From: Mesobacillus sp. S13
GTDB lineage: Bacteria > Bacillota > Bacilli > Bacillales > Cytobacillaceae
Reading direction: 5' to 3'
Length of the DNA stretch: 64,000 nucleotides
NCBI RefSeq assembly: GCF_020422885.1
Contig: NZ_CP084622.1
Span: 3,987,001-4,051,000, forward strand
A model generated the notes under the pieces. That model did no database searches. It saw only the letters and a program-made list of their open reading frames with translations, and had not been told where the DNA came from. This document shows, piece after piece, positions 44,631 through 53,329 of the stretch; positions within the stretch are counted from its first letter, which is position 1; every line of letters starts with the position of its first letter. Position numbers and translations under genes: made by a program.

Positions 44631-45605
44631 TTAGAGCACTTCTTTATTTACAATTGTTTTTGGACTGTCGCCCGTCAGAACAGCTTTCACATTTGTGCAG
44701 CACAATTTGATCATGGTTGTCCTCGTTTCGGTGCTCGCACTGCCGATGTGCGGAATCGCCGTCACGTTTGGCAATTGAAGCAGTGGATGTTCGGCGGAAA
44801 TAGGTTCTTTTTCAAACACATCAAGTCCCGCACCAGCAATATCCCCATCTTTAAGCGCCTCATATAACGCCTGCTCGTCCACAACCGGGCCGCGGCCAGC
44901 ATTAATGAAAATGGCACTGTTTTTCATCTTCGTAAAGACATCGGCTGTAAAAAGATTTTTAGTTTCTGGCGTCAACGGAGCAAGTGACACAACAAAGTCA
45001 GCCTTTGTCACAAGATCCTCGAAAGAACTATAAACAGCGCCTAGTTCTTTTTCGGCTTCAGGTTTGCGGGAGCGGTTATGGTAAAGGATTTCCATGCCAA
45101 ACCCTTTAGCTCTGCGCGCCACCGCTTCCCCTATTTTTCCCATGCCGACAATCCCGATTGTCTTACCGTAAACATCATGCCCGGCAAGCAGGTACGGACT
45201 CCAGCCTCCCCACTTGCCGGCCTTAATATATTCTGCCGCTTCGACAATCCGTCTAGCTGTAGCCATCAACAAAGCAAAAGTAAGGTCTGCTGTTGTTTCT
45301 GTCAGCACATCCGGCGTGTTCGTCACGATGATTCCGCGCTTTGTCGCTGCTTCCAAATCAATATTATCAAAGCCAACTGCCAGATTGGCAACCACTTTCA
45401 GGTTTTCGCCTGCAGACAGTGCTTCCTCATCGACTTTGTCAGATAGCATCGTGATCAAGGCACTGGATTTTTCAGCTTCTTTTAAAATAACTTCCCTCGG
45501 GGCAGGGATATCTTCATGATCCCACATTTTCACATCAAAAAGCTCAGTGAGCTCGGCAATTGTTTCTTCGGGCAATTTCCTGGTGATATACACATAGGGT
45601 TTCAT
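44631..45605 (-). CDS. D-isomer-specific 2-hydroxyacid dehydrogenase (glyoxylate/hydroxypyruvate reductase type)
   Basis: 324 residues. NAD-binding motif IGIVGMGKIGEAVARR (about 150), catalytic Arg in NAGRGPVVDE, Glu in DVFEKEP and His in AIPHIGSAS are present. Similar in length and pattern to B. subtilis YvcT/GyaR, which reduces glyoxylate, hydroxypyruvate or 2-ketogluconate. GGAGACAGACA precedes ATG. A TGAAAGCGTTTAAT sequence at 45621-45634 matches 12 of 14 positions of the CcpA cre consensus and lies just behind a possible promoter, which suggests carbon catabolite repression. Confidence 0.87.
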   Translation of the reverse strand: MKPYVYITRKLPEETIAELTELFDVKMWDHEDIPAPREVILKEAEKSSALITMLSDKVDEEALSAGENLKVVANLAVGFDNIDLEAATKRGIIVTNTPDVLTETTADLTFALLMATARRIVEAAEYIKAGKWGGWSPYLLAGHDVYGKTIGIVGMGKIGEAVARRAKGFGMEILYHNRSRKPEAEKELGAVYSSFEDLVTKADFVVSLAPLTPETKNLFTADVFTKMKNSAIFINAGRGPVVDEQALYEALKDGDIAGAGLDVFEKEPISAEHPLLQLPNVTAIPHIGSASTETRTTMIKLCCTNVKAVLTGDSPKTIVNKEVL

Positions 45606-45620
45606 TGTCTGTCTCCTTTT

Positions 45621-45634
45621 GAAAGCGTTTAATA
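45621..45634. promoter_or_regulatory. Possible cre (CcpA) site
   Basis: TGAAAGCGTTTAAT compared with TGWAANCGNTNWCA: the last two positions differ. It lies 16-29 bases upstream of the dehydrogenase start, where binding would block transcription. Confidence 0.35.
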
Positions 45635-45692
45635 TAATAGAATAATTTTATTCTATCACAATCTACACTTTCTTTATCGAGAAAAGCTTCGA

Positions 45693-46700
45693 CTAACGTA
45701 ATAACCAATCAACTGGAGGAAGTTTCCCTGCTTTTACCGGGGCATCACTGAGATGATAAAAATGGCTTAGGAACCGCTCATGATCACTGCTCTGTGTCAG
45801 GTACTTCCGCAGACGGTCCTCGAGCTGCCGCTTCGTTTGCTCTGATTGGGTGATATAATAATTTTCAACTGTCTCATAGTAATGGAGCGGGAACAGTAAT
45901 CTGGCGTAAAGCAGCCGCCATGAAAAAGGCGAAAGCATCGTCAACGATTGGTATTCTGCCAGAAAGTGCTTGATTTCCGGCTGGCTCGTCTGGATGTTGG
46001 CAAAATAACGATCTCTGACCCATTCAGCAAGATCCCGGCTTGCATGGTCAAAAACCCATTCAAAAGGATTTTTTACAAAATAGCTTCCTCTCCAAACATT
46101 ATTCGTGAAACGCTCATAACAAACAGTCCCATGGTCAATTCTTGTCGGCTTATCATCGATCTCTGTATCAGCGAGATATTGAATCGCATTTTCAGATAAA
46201 CCCATGTAATAAGGAAAAGATTCCATAAACATCTTCTCAAAATCGTTCTCCGGTTCAGTGTAAAGCTTTCCGCTCCACACCTTCTCCATCTGGTCGAGCC
46301 GCTTTTCCCATAGCTGCTTCCATTGTCCCACCCTGTTCATGCTTTCAACCTTGAAAGGTATTTGCCTGCCTCTTGCATGAAACTTGGCCAGCTTCCTGCC
46401 TGTTTTCATTTTTTCAGGCATCGGTACTGCTTTGTTTACGAGCACGCAATATTTCCTGCCCTCCCAATCACAAATTTGCTTGCCTTGTTTGTCAGCGAGC
46501 AGCATCGATACATTCCGGTCCCCCGCTTTTTGCATATGGTCAGCAATCCTTGCCAGCTCATTTATTTCTTGCTCTTTTGTCCCATTAGCGTCCATAATCA
46601 AATAAAGCCCTTCATTATGCTTATATCCATGATATCTTCCAAGAGATACTTCTGAATCTGCAGAAATCCCATATACTTCTTTTAACATCTTTTGAAACAT
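45693..46700 (-). CDS. yutH: Spore coat-associated protein YutH (CotS/kinase-like family)
   Basis: 335 residues of a degenerate APH-kinase-like fold: RKLAKFHARGRQIPF and TRIDHGTVCYERF correspond to the aminoglycoside-phosphotransferase scaffold, with the usual HGD replaced by DHGT. YutH is a spore coat protein in B. subtilis, needing SafA for assembly. ATG 46700 is seven bases behind GAGG; ATG 46703 is an alternative. No terminator was found; the next 380 bp hold a palindromic element. Confidence 0.87.
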   Translation of the reverse strand: MFQKMLKEVYGISADSEVSLGRYHGYKHNEGLYLIMDANGTKEQEINELARIADHMQKAGDRNVSMLLADKQGKQICDWEGRKYCVLVNKAVPMPEKMKTGRKLAKFHARGRQIPFKVESMNRVGQWKQLWEKRLDQMEKVWSGKLYTEPENDFEKMFMESFPYYMGLSENAIQYLADTEIDDKPTRIDHGTVCYERFTNNVWRGSYFVKNPFEWVFDHASRDLAEWVRDRYFANIQTSQPEIKHFLAEYQSLTMLSPFSWRLLYARLLFPLHYYETVENYYITQSEQTKRQLEDRLRKYLTQSSDHERFLSHFYHLSDAPVKAGKLPPVDWLLR

Positions 46701-46879
46701 CATCGCACCTCATTTCCAAGCCGCTCTTTTACAAATATATGTCTTGCTTTAAAAAACTTGTGTAAACAATGCAATGAATAAGAGACACCATTCAGGAAAT
46801 GATTTAAAGGAATGAATTCTTTCACTAAAACGGATTAAGCGGAATATTTTAGGTTAAATAGGATAATGAGTATGCTGAA

Positions 46880-47060
46880 AGAAAAGCGGAAGCGCCTTGT
46901 TCAGCCCCGACAAGCGCTGGAGGGCCTGACAGTGAAGTCGCTCTTTGACTTCATTGGCAGGACTGAAGCGACTCGAGTTGCTCAAAGCTAACGCTTCTCG
47001 CAAGATACTCGAGGAGCGAACTCAGCGATGAAAACTGGCTAGGCGCTGGAGCTGGACAAT
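46880..47060 (+). repeat. Interspersed palindromic element (copy 2)
   Basis: Same element as at 37.1 kb in the opposite orientation, without the 120-bp insert. Inverted repeats seen: GCGCCTTGT/ACAAGCGC, CCTGACAGTGAAGTC/GACTTCATTGGCAGG, CTCGAG/CTCGAG. Ends with GCGCTGGAGCTGGACAATT, which also ends copy 3 at 62.3 kb. It lies just 29 bases ahead of yutG and occupies the yutH-yutG gap (divergent). Confidence 0.88.
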
Positions 47061-47088
47061 TCCAGTTAAAAATAGAAAGGTGATGCAG

Positions 47089-47598
47089 ATGTTAGAAAAA
47101 AAACGTGCCATCCATATGACAGAGGAAACAGCCCGGAAATGGCTCCATGAACGAGGAGTAGAAATAGAAGATATCGCCAATCTCGTATTTTTCCTTCAGG
47201 AAAAATACCACCCGAACCTGCAGATGGAGGAATGTATTGAAAATGTAGAACGAGTCCTTTCCAAGCGTGAAGTGCAGAATGCGATTCTGACAGGAATCCA
47301 GCTGGATATCCTTGCAGAACAAAAGAAGCTTGGCGAACCGCTGCAATCAATTATTGAAACAGACGAAAGTTTGTACGGCGTGGATGAAATCCTCGCATTT
47401 TCAATCGTTAATATATATGGATCGATCGGCTTTACCAATTATGGATACATCGATAAAGCAAAACCAGGAATCCTTGATAGGCTTAATGATAAAGAAGCAT
47501 CCGGCAAATGCCATACCTTCCTGGATGATATTGTTGGAGCAGTTGCGGCTGCAGCCTCAAGCCGACTTGCCCACCGAGCGGCAAATGTTGAAGATTGA
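47089..47598 (+). CDS. yutG: Phosphatidylglycerophosphatase A-like protein YutG
   Basis: 169 residues. The PgpA-like domain has helix-rich ARKWLHERGVEIEDIANLVFF, GVDEILAFSIVNIYGSIGF and HTFLDDIVGAVAAA; unlike typical PgpA it has no clear membrane spans. ATG 47089 is preferred (AAAGG eight bases ahead) over ATG 47083 and GTG 47080. Enzymatic role in this soluble subfamily is not established. Confidence 0.85.
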   Translation: MLEKKRAIHMTEETARKWLHERGVEIEDIANLVFFLQEKYHPNLQMEECIENVERVLSKREVQNAILTGIQLDILAEQKKLGEPLQSIIETDESLYGVDEILAFSIVNIYGSIGFTNYGYIDKAKPGILDRLNDKEASGKCHTFLDDIVGAVAAAASSRLAHRAANVED

Positions 47599-47620
47599 TT
47601 AAGCTAAAGCAAAGAAAATG

Positions 47621-47654
47621 GGACTTGATGCCTGCCACGGCTCAAGTCCCTTGT
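47621..47654. terminator. Bidirectional terminator between yutG and yutF
   Basis: GGGACTTGA/TCAAGTCCC stem with a 13-base loop, flanked by AAAATG on the left and TTGTTTTTT on the right. Confidence 0.82.
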
Positions 47655-47657
47655 TTT

Positions 47658-48422
47658 TTACACTTCCCAATCGTCCAGTGAATCCACTGTGTAGGTTGGC
47701 ATTTCCTGATACCCTTTGAGAAGTTCCTTCGTCGTAACTCCTGTGTGGACGAGGAGTGTGTCCATCCCTGCCCTCATGCCTGCGAGGATGTCGGTATCAT
47801 AATAATCACCGACCATAAGAGTTTCCTCTTTTTCTGTGCCAAGTACCTTTAATGCCTGCTCCATGATCACCGATTCCGGCTTCCCGATAAAAATCGGATC
47901 TGTCTGTGTCGATACAGCGATTACCGACGTCAGTGAACCGTTCCCCGGAAGTAAACCTCGCTCAGTCGGGATTGCAATATCCCCATTTGTCGAAATGAAG
48001 GTTGCTCCGTTCCTGACTGCAAGACAGCCAACTGCCAGTTTTTCATATGTAATGCCGCGGTCGATCCCTGAAACAACAAAATCAGCGTCTTCCCCTGCAA
48101 ATTTCAGTCCCTTTTCCTGAATCGCTGTCTGGATGCCCTCTTCACCAATCACATAGACAGTCGCATCCTGTTTTTGTTCATAAATATAGTTGGCTGTAGC
48201 CTGGCTTGTCGTAAAAACCTGCTCCTCCGTCGTAGGGATATCAAAGCTGCGGAGCTTTTCCGCCACCTGTGCCGGTGTCCGCGATGAATTATTCGTAACG
48301 AATAGATAAGGTATTTCAGCCTCAATCAGCCTTTTTATAAAATCAGAAGCGGCTTCGATGCGCTCTGAACCGCGATACATTGTACCATCTAAATCAATTA
48401 AATAACCTTTATACTTTTTCAT
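47658..48422 (-). CDS. yutF: HAD-superfamily sugar phosphatase YutF (NagD type)
   Basis: 254 residues. HAD motif I is DLDGTMYRG (about 8-16), motif II FVTNNSS, the Lys in FIGKPE, and motif IV GDYYDTDILAGMRAG. Type IIA cap as in NagD/AraL phosphatases; hydrolyses phosphorylated metabolites in the cytosol. ATG 48422 is eight bases after AGGAG; ATG 48431 overlaps the ribosome site. Confidence 0.9.
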   Translation of the reverse strand: MKKYKGYLIDLDGTMYRGSERIEAASDFIKRLIEAEIPYLFVTNNSSRTPAQVAEKLRSFDIPTTEEQVFTTSQATANYIYEQKQDATVYVIGEEGIQTAIQEKGLKFAGEDADFVVSGIDRGITYEKLAVGCLAVRNGATFISTNGDIAIPTERGLLPGNGSLTSVIAVSTQTDPIFIGKPESVIMEQALKVLGTEKEETLMVGDYYDTDILAGMRAGMDTLLVHTGVTTKELLKGYQEMPTYTVDSLDDWEV

Positions 48423-48544
48423 GGTGATCACTCCTAAATATTATCGTACCCATCAAAAAACGAATAATCCTATTTTATATAAGTGTAAAGGTGAGTTCAA
48501 AGGACAAAGCTCACTGTTCACCAGTCAAAGGATATTTAAACAGA

Positions 48545-48573
48545 AAAGAGACCGCCATGATAACGGTCTCTTC
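48545..48573 (-). terminator. Terminator of yutE
   Basis: AGAGACCG/CGGTCTCT stem with a 9-base loop; on the reverse strand followed by TTTTCTG. Confidence 0.8.
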
Positions 48574-48581
48574 TGTCCTAT

Positions 48582-49019
48582 TTACTTTTTAAAAGCGGAA
48601 ACCGGTCCTAGTTCATTGGTAAGGTACTCCCTCACTTTTACCGAAAAAAGCTTGAGATGAGGAAGCTCGGCCTTGAAGGTTTCAATTAGGCCGGCATGGT
48701 CCACTGCTGTGTACTGCTGGACAAGCATCTTTCGGAACAGGACGATTTTTTTCAATCCTGCGCTCATTTCTTTAGTTACGACTTTTTCATCATCCAAAAT
48801 GTCAATGATGTCTTCATAGCTTCCTGGGTCACGCATGATGAAGCCATCGATCATCGCGTTGCCCACATCGAGTACGGCTTCAACCATCGTATGCGCTGCA
48901 CGCTCGAGGGCCGATTTTTCCATTGGCGATTCCCATGGTCCATTGCTTTCAAAAAAGTCAATTTGCCTGTTCAAAAACTGCAATGTTTCTTCGATTTGAT
49001 CCCTGTCGACAAAGTACAT
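48582..49019 (-). CDS. yutE: DUF86 (HepT-like) protein YutE
   Basis: 145 residues, all-helical, DUF86/HepT fold. In toxin HepT proteins an R-x4-6-H motif before a Tyr cleaves or modifies RNA; here the matching stretch is FRKMLVQQY, with Gln in place of His, and no MNT-type antitoxin gene is adjacent. It is therefore more likely a housekeeping member, as in B. subtilis. Follows the EAL gene by 22 bases and is probably co-transcribed with it. Confidence 0.85.
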   Translation of the reverse strand: MYFVDRDQIEETLQFLNRQIDFFESNGPWESPMEKSALERAAHTMVEAVLDVGNAMIDGFIMRDPGSYEDIIDILDDEKVVTKEMSAGLKKIVLFRKMLVQQYTAVDHAGLIETFKAELPHLKLFSVKVREYLTNELGPVSAFKK

Positions 49020-49041
49020 TCAATATCACCTCATAAAGATG

Positions 49042-50331
49042 CTAGACGGTTTTCAACAATCCCGGACGGGCATAAAAATACCCTTGCGCCAACTCTACCT
49101 TGTTCCGTGAGAGGACCGATGCTTCATGCTCATTTTCGATTCCTTCCGCAATGACCGTCGACCCCGCTTCTTTGGCGACAAGCAACAGCCCTTTCAGCAT
49201 AGACTCCTTCACAGAATTCTTATCAATGTTCTCGATGACGGAACGGTCGATCTTGATGACATCCGGCATGATTTCACTGATGGTATTCAGGCTGGCGTAC
49301 CCTGCTCCAGTATCATCAACCGCTATTTTGATTCCCATTCCTCTTAACACCTTTATATTATAGATAAAATTCTCGATTCCCTCAATCGAGTCCCTCTCGG
49401 TGATTTCCAAAGTGATCTGGTTTGGCTTAATGCTGCCGTAAGCTTGCATCAAGTTCTTCAGATCCCGGACGAATCGAGAATTGCCGAGGGTAATCGGCGT
49501 GAAATTGATGAAAATATCATCAAGGCAGCCAGTCGATGTAACTTGATCAAACGTTTTTCTTAACACAATCATTTCCAGGTCATAGAGCATATTAGTCTGC
49601 CGGGCAACGGAAAAAAGCTGCAATGGACTCTCAAGCTCCGTTCCCTCAGGACCTCTTGTCAGCATCTCCCAGGCACGGATTTCCTTTGTATTGACGTCTA
49701 TGATCGGCTGCGCTAAAAGCTTGATATTTTGCTGAGCAATGATCCGCTTCATTTCATAAACCATTTCATTGAATTCGGTTTGGATCCGTTTCTCGGCCAT
49801 CGCAAAGGCCTGCTGGTGTGCCTTTAAGACAGCACCATGTACGGAACCGACCGATTTATCGATAAAAATAAACCCTGTATCAAAGATAGGCTGGACTGTA
49901 GGGTACTCATGAAAAATCCTGCTTTCCGCTTCCCTGAGGATCTTCTTCATTTTCGCATCAATTTCAGAAATACAGTACCTATTATGGTCGATCCGCATAA
50001 ACAGGCTCAGGCTGTCACTATAGTAATCATGCAGGACAATCATGTCCTCCCTATCAATCTCACTCTCGATCACCGCTTTGAAATGCCGCTTCAAAGCCTT
50101 ATGAAACTTCCAGTTCTCATCACCAAGCTGCGAAGCCAGTTCATGGTGATTCTTAATCGTATAGGCAATCACAGCAACTTCAAATCCACTATTAAAAGCC
50201 TTTTTCACCCCTGATACGACAGGATCCCTCAAAATGAACTGCGGAGGGTAATAACAAATTGATGAATGAGGCAACATTATTTTCCCCCAACCAAGCAGGT
50301 TGTCTAATATGCTAGTAACACGGCGGGCCAT
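49042..50331 (-). CDS. EAL-domain c-di-GMP phosphodiesterase-like protein
   Basis: 429 residues. N-terminal about 160: a degenerate GGDEF-like domain without a GGDEF motif (SLSLFMRIDHNRYCISEID). C-terminal EAL domain (about 190-425): AWEML replaces EAL with its Glu kept, FINFTP, LEITERDS, VDDTGAGYAS, IKIDRSVI, AEGIENE and LAQGYFYARP, so the metal and catalytic residues appear intact. Should cleave c-di-GMP in the cytosol or bind it; no membrane span. ATG 50331 has AGAGGA nine bases ahead; the ATG at 50382 lacks a site and may lie in promoter sequence. Confidence 0.88.
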   Translation of the reverse strand: MARRVTSILDNLLGWGKIMLPHSSICYYPPQFILRDPVVSGVKKAFNSGFEVAVIAYTIKNHHELASQLGDENWKFHKALKRHFKAVIESEIDREDMIVLHDYYSDSLSLFMRIDHNRYCISEIDAKMKKILREAESRIFHEYPTVQPIFDTGFIFIDKSVGSVHGAVLKAHQQAFAMAEKRIQTEFNEMVYEMKRIIAQQNIKLLAQPIIDVNTKEIRAWEMLTRGPEGTELESPLQLFSVARQTNMLYDLEMIVLRKTFDQVTSTGCLDDIFINFTPITLGNSRFVRDLKNLMQAYGSIKPNQITLEITERDSIEGIENFIYNIKVLRGMGIKIAVDDTGAGYASLNTISEIMPDVIKIDRSVIENIDKNSVKESMLKGLLLVAKEAGSTVIAEGIENEHEASVLSRNKVELAQGYFYARPGLLKTV

Positions 50332-50473
50332 AGGTTTCAATCCTCTCAGAAGATGGCTAGAACTTTTTCTTAATTGTACCATATTTAGCTAAAATAGACC
50401 TTTTTTCCTAGATAGTTATTTCGAAATATTTTTACTTCTTTTTATGGTGGAAATGGAGGTAAGGTGGAAAGCG

Positions 50474-51080
50474 GTGACATTAGCTGTGATCTACTTAATG
50501 TAAAAAGTTGTAATTGGCTTTCTTTTGACAGCTTCTCTGGTTTCCTTGCCAAACCTATCATGATTACGTGCTTTTCTTGACAGCTTTTCCTCTTCTCACG
50601 CCAAACCTGTCTTAAGTTCGCCTTTCTTCTGACAGCTTTTCCTCCTCTCATACCAAACCTGTCTTAAGTTGAGCTTTCTTTTGACAGCTTTTCCTCTTCT
50701 CACGCCAAACCTGTCTTAAGTTTGACTTTCTTTTGACAGCTTTTCTTCCTTTCACGCCAAACCTGTCTTAAGTTCGGCTTTCTTTTGACAGCTTTTCTTC
50801 TTTTCCCGGCAAACTTGTCTTAAGTTTGGCTTTCTTTTGACTGCTTTTCCTCTTTTCACGTCAAACCTGTCTTAAGTTCGCCTTTCTTCTGACCGCTTTT
50901 CCTGATTTCACGCCAAACCTGTCTTAAGTTTGGCTTTCTTTTGACAGCTTTTCCTCTTTTCATGCCAAAGCTGTCTTAAGTTTGGCTTTCTTTTGACAGC
51001 TTTTCCTCTTCTCGCGCCAAAGCTGTCTTAAATTTGGCTTTCTTCTAACAGCTTTATCTCATTCCCTGCCGTAGCTGTTC
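50474..51080 (+). repeat. Tandem repeat array, exact 52-bp pitch (TGACAG family, copy 2)
   Basis: The G of TGACAGC recurs at 50475 (degenerate), 50527, 50579, 50631, 50683, 50735, 50787, 50839, 50891, 50943, 50995 and at the equivalent place 51047, all 52 bases apart. Each unit has TTGACAGCTTTTCCTC, CACGCCAAACCTGTC and TTAAGTTCGGCTTTC blocks. It is the same family as at 23.2 kb with a different spacer end (TTAAGTT instead of ACAATAAC). This array sits between divergent genes (EAL and glpX), 140 bases ahead of each or slightly more. The 867-bp gap holds no gene. Confidence 0.95.
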
Positions 51081-51198
51081 GAACTCTTGAACTTACCCAG
51101 CAAAATGACAAAAATCCCCCTGAAAAATTCAGAAATGATTGTTTTTCTGGTAAGATTGATGTTGAGTGAGAATGCTGTCGAAAATGGAGGAGAAACAT

Positions 51199-52167
51199 TT
51201 GGAACGCGAATTGGCACTTGAAATCGTCAGAGTGACGGAGGCTGCGGCGCTGGCATCTGCTCAGTGGATGGGCCGCGGCAAGAAGAATGAAGCGGATGAT
51301 GCAGCGACTACGGCAATGCGCAAGATGTTCGATTCAGTCAATATGGATGGAATTGTTGTCATTGGTGAAGGGGAACTGGATGAGGCTCCGATGCTTTATA
51401 TAGGAGAACGCCTTGGCACAAAAATGGGCCCAAAAGTCGATATTGCGGTGGACCCGTTGGAAGGGACAAATATCGTCGCCAAAGGGCATAATAATGCCAT
51501 GGCCGTAATTGCTGTCGCGGATAAAGGTACCCTTCTTCATGCACCAGACATGTACATGCAAAAGATTGCTGTCGGAATAAGTGCTGCTGGGAAAATCAGT
51601 CTAGATGATCCTATCGAGAAGACAATTGAAATCGTAGCCAAAGCCAACAATAAGCGAATTCAAGATTTAACTGTCATCATCCAAGAGCGTGAACGCCACG
51701 ATGATTTGATTGAACGAGTTAGGCAAAAAGGAGCACGAGTGAAGCTTTTCGGCGATGGCGATGTAGGTGCGTCGATTGCGACTGCCCTTCCACATACAGG
51801 AGTCGATCTTTTTGTGGGAACAGGCGGTGCGCCGGAAGGAGTCATTTCTGCTGCTGCCCTAAAAGCACTAGGCGGAGATATGCAGGCGAGACTAGTCCCT
51901 CAAACAATTGAGGAAGAAGAGCGATGCATTGCCATGGGCTTAAAAGATCCAAGACAATTGCTGATGTTAGATGACCTTGTTTCCGGAGACGATGCGATTT
52001 TTGCCGCGACTGGCGTTTCAAGTGGTGAATTGCTCGACGGGGTGCGCTTCCTTGGCGGAGACCTTGTTGAAACACATTCCATTGTTATGCGTTCAAAGAC
52101 CAAGACCGTCCGTTACATCACAGCTCATCATCACCTAGAACACAAGCCACACTTAGTGATGGTTTAA
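51199..52167 (+). CDS. glpX: Class II fructose-1,6-bisphosphatase GlpX
   Basis: 322 residues, lithium-sensitive phosphatase fold: [13 protein letters not shown] and AVDPLEGTN are the metal-binding motifs. Hydrolyses fructose-1,6-bisphosphate (or sedoheptulose bisphosphate) in gluconeogenesis. TTG 51199 is the start: GGAGGAG lies six bases ahead and the N-terminus [18 protein letters not shown] is canonical; the upstream GTG at 51166 would add an atypical 11 residues. In B. subtilis the glpX homologue (ywjI) is elsewhere. Confidence 0.92.
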   Translation: MERELALEIVRVTEAAALASAQWMGRGKKNEADDAATTAMRKMFDSVNMDGIVVIGEGELDEAPMLYIGERLGTKMGPKVDIAVDPLEGTNIVAKGHNNAMAVIAVADKGTLLHAPDMYMQKIAVGISAAGKISLDDPIEKTIEIVAKANNKRIQDLTVIIQERERHDDLIERVRQKGARVKLFGDGDVGASIATALPHTGVDLFVGTGGAPEGVISAAALKALGGDMQARLVPQTIEEEERCIAMGLKDPRQLLMLDDLVSGDDAIFAATGVSSGELLDGVRFLGGDLVETHSIVMRSKTKTVRYITAHHHLEHKPHLVMV

Positions 52168-52206
52168 AGAAAATACATACTTTTTACAGCACTTAGGAGG
52201 ATGAAG

Positions 52207-52473
52207 ATGAACGAAGAATTTTTTTTATACGATGATGTTGAAGAAACAAAAACTCGCTATGTAAGCTTTGTAGGTGAGAACCAGCGCTTTGACCTGGCCA
52301 TCATGCAAACTGGCCGTTATTATGGCAAAAGCATTGTGATGGATATCCAGGGAAGCCGATTTGCGATTCTTGGCCAGGATGACCTCGATGAAGAGGGTTA
52401 TCTTGAGTATGCCTATAATCTTTCTGAAGAAGATGCAGAGGAACTTCGCTCATTCCTGCGACCGATCCTTTAA
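52207..52473 (+). CDS. DUF3055-type small protein
   Basis: 88 residues, acidic and soluble (FFLYDDVEETKTRYVSFVG at the start, SEEDAEELRSFLRPIL at the end). Matches my memory of the DUF3055 family of bacilli, role unknown. ATG 52207 is six bases after AGGAGG; ATG 52201 touches it. Close behind glpX (39 bases) with no terminator between, so likely co-transcribed. Confidence 0.7.
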   Translation: MNEEFFLYDDVEETKTRYVSFVGENQRFDLAIMQTGRYYGKSIVMDIQGSRFAILGQDDLDEEGYLEYAYNLSEEDAEELRSFLRPIL

Positions 52474-52551
52474 ATCTGGAACGAACTGTTTGTTTGATTT
52501 GTCTTTTCAAAGAAATACTAAAAGGACAACAAGCAAAAGAAGGTGAGTTTC

Positions 52552-52839
52552 ATGAGCAAGGAAGACCGTGAAAAGTACTCTGATTTTTCGAATGTAGAAA
52601 AGCAGCGCAACTATGTAACGGCTGAAGACTATCCGGAGGGTCCATATGGATCACCTTTCCGGAAAGATGAACCAGTAGAAGGCAAAAGTACACCATGGCG
52701 TGAGGGACAGCGGTCCTACAGCAACTTCAACTATGAGTTCAAGTCCCTTCATCAGGGAACACCAAGAAAAGAAGCGGGTGCCCACCCAACCCATGATGAT
52801 CCGGATGAAAGTGAACAGCCGCCGTATAGCGATCTATAA
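52552..52839 (+). CDS. Hydrophilic cytosolic protein, unknown
   Basis: 95 residues, strongly hydrophilic and probably disordered (KYSDFSNVEKQRNYVTAEDY, PEGPYGSPFRKDEPVEG, HPTHDDPDESEQPPYSDL). Conserved in bacilli as far as I recall, with no known function. ATG 52552 has AAGG eight bases ahead. Third gene of a likely glpX transcript. Confidence 0.65.
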   Translation: MSKEDREKYSDFSNVEKQRNYVTAEDYPEGPYGSPFRKDEPVEGKSTPWREGQRSYSNFNYEFKSLHQGTPRKEAGAHPTHDDPDESEQPPYSDL

Positions 52840-52846
52840 AAGACAA

Positions 52847-52880
52847 GAAATGCTCCAATCGTAGTGATTGGAGCATTTTC
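52847..52880. terminator. Bidirectional terminator before yutD
   Basis: AAATGCTCCAATC/GATTGGAGCATTT 13-bp stem with a GTAGT loop. Confidence 0.9.
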
Positions 52881-52890
52881 TAGTTCTGTA

Positions 52891-53181
52891 CTATTTATCC
52901 TGAGCTTGCTTCGCTACCTTCTTGGCGACAAAATAGGCACAGCCAAAATTGCAATACTCATATAAGTACTCGCTGACGGTACTAATTTTCGTATCGAAAG
53001 TTGACTTCTGGTTTTGATCATCGAAAAAACCTCTTAGCCTTAGCTGTCCGTAACCCCAGTCGCCAACAATATAGTCATACTTCGTTAAAATTTCGCTATA
53101 TCTCGCACGAAAGGCTTCTTCGTTAAAGCCGTCTCGTCCTTCATCCACGATCTCGTAGCAAAGGTTATTGATGCAAATCAT
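52891..53181 (-). CDS. yutD: DUF1027 protein YutD
   Basis: 96 residues. DGFNEEAFRARYSEILTKYDYIVGDWGYGQLRLRGFF-like pattern (residues about 17-53) is the DUF1027/YutD signature; the C-terminus has YCNFGCAYFV with two Cys. Function unknown. Divergent from yutC, as in B. subtilis. AAAAAGAGGTGGACCA lies ahead of ATG. Confidence 0.88.
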   Translation of the reverse strand: MICINNLCYEIVDEGRDGFNEEAFRARYSEILTKYDYIVGDWGYGQLRLRGFFDDQNQKSTFDTKISTVSEYLYEYCNFGCAYFVAKKVAKQAQDK

Positions 53182-53329
53182 TGGTCCACCTCTTTTTCGG
53201 TAACAGTTTCAAGCTTCCTTATAGCAAGCCCGATCGCTCGCACTTTTCTTAATTATAACTTATTCCCCATCAATTACTAAGCAAAAAAAATAAATTCGAA
53301 GCCATTCTAATGATTAGGGGGTGTTTTAA

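Noticed and set aside
48582..49019. HepT/MNT toxin-antitoxin system
   Set aside because: Only the HepT-like fold is present, the key His is absent, and the gene is a conserved chromosomal member (yutE).
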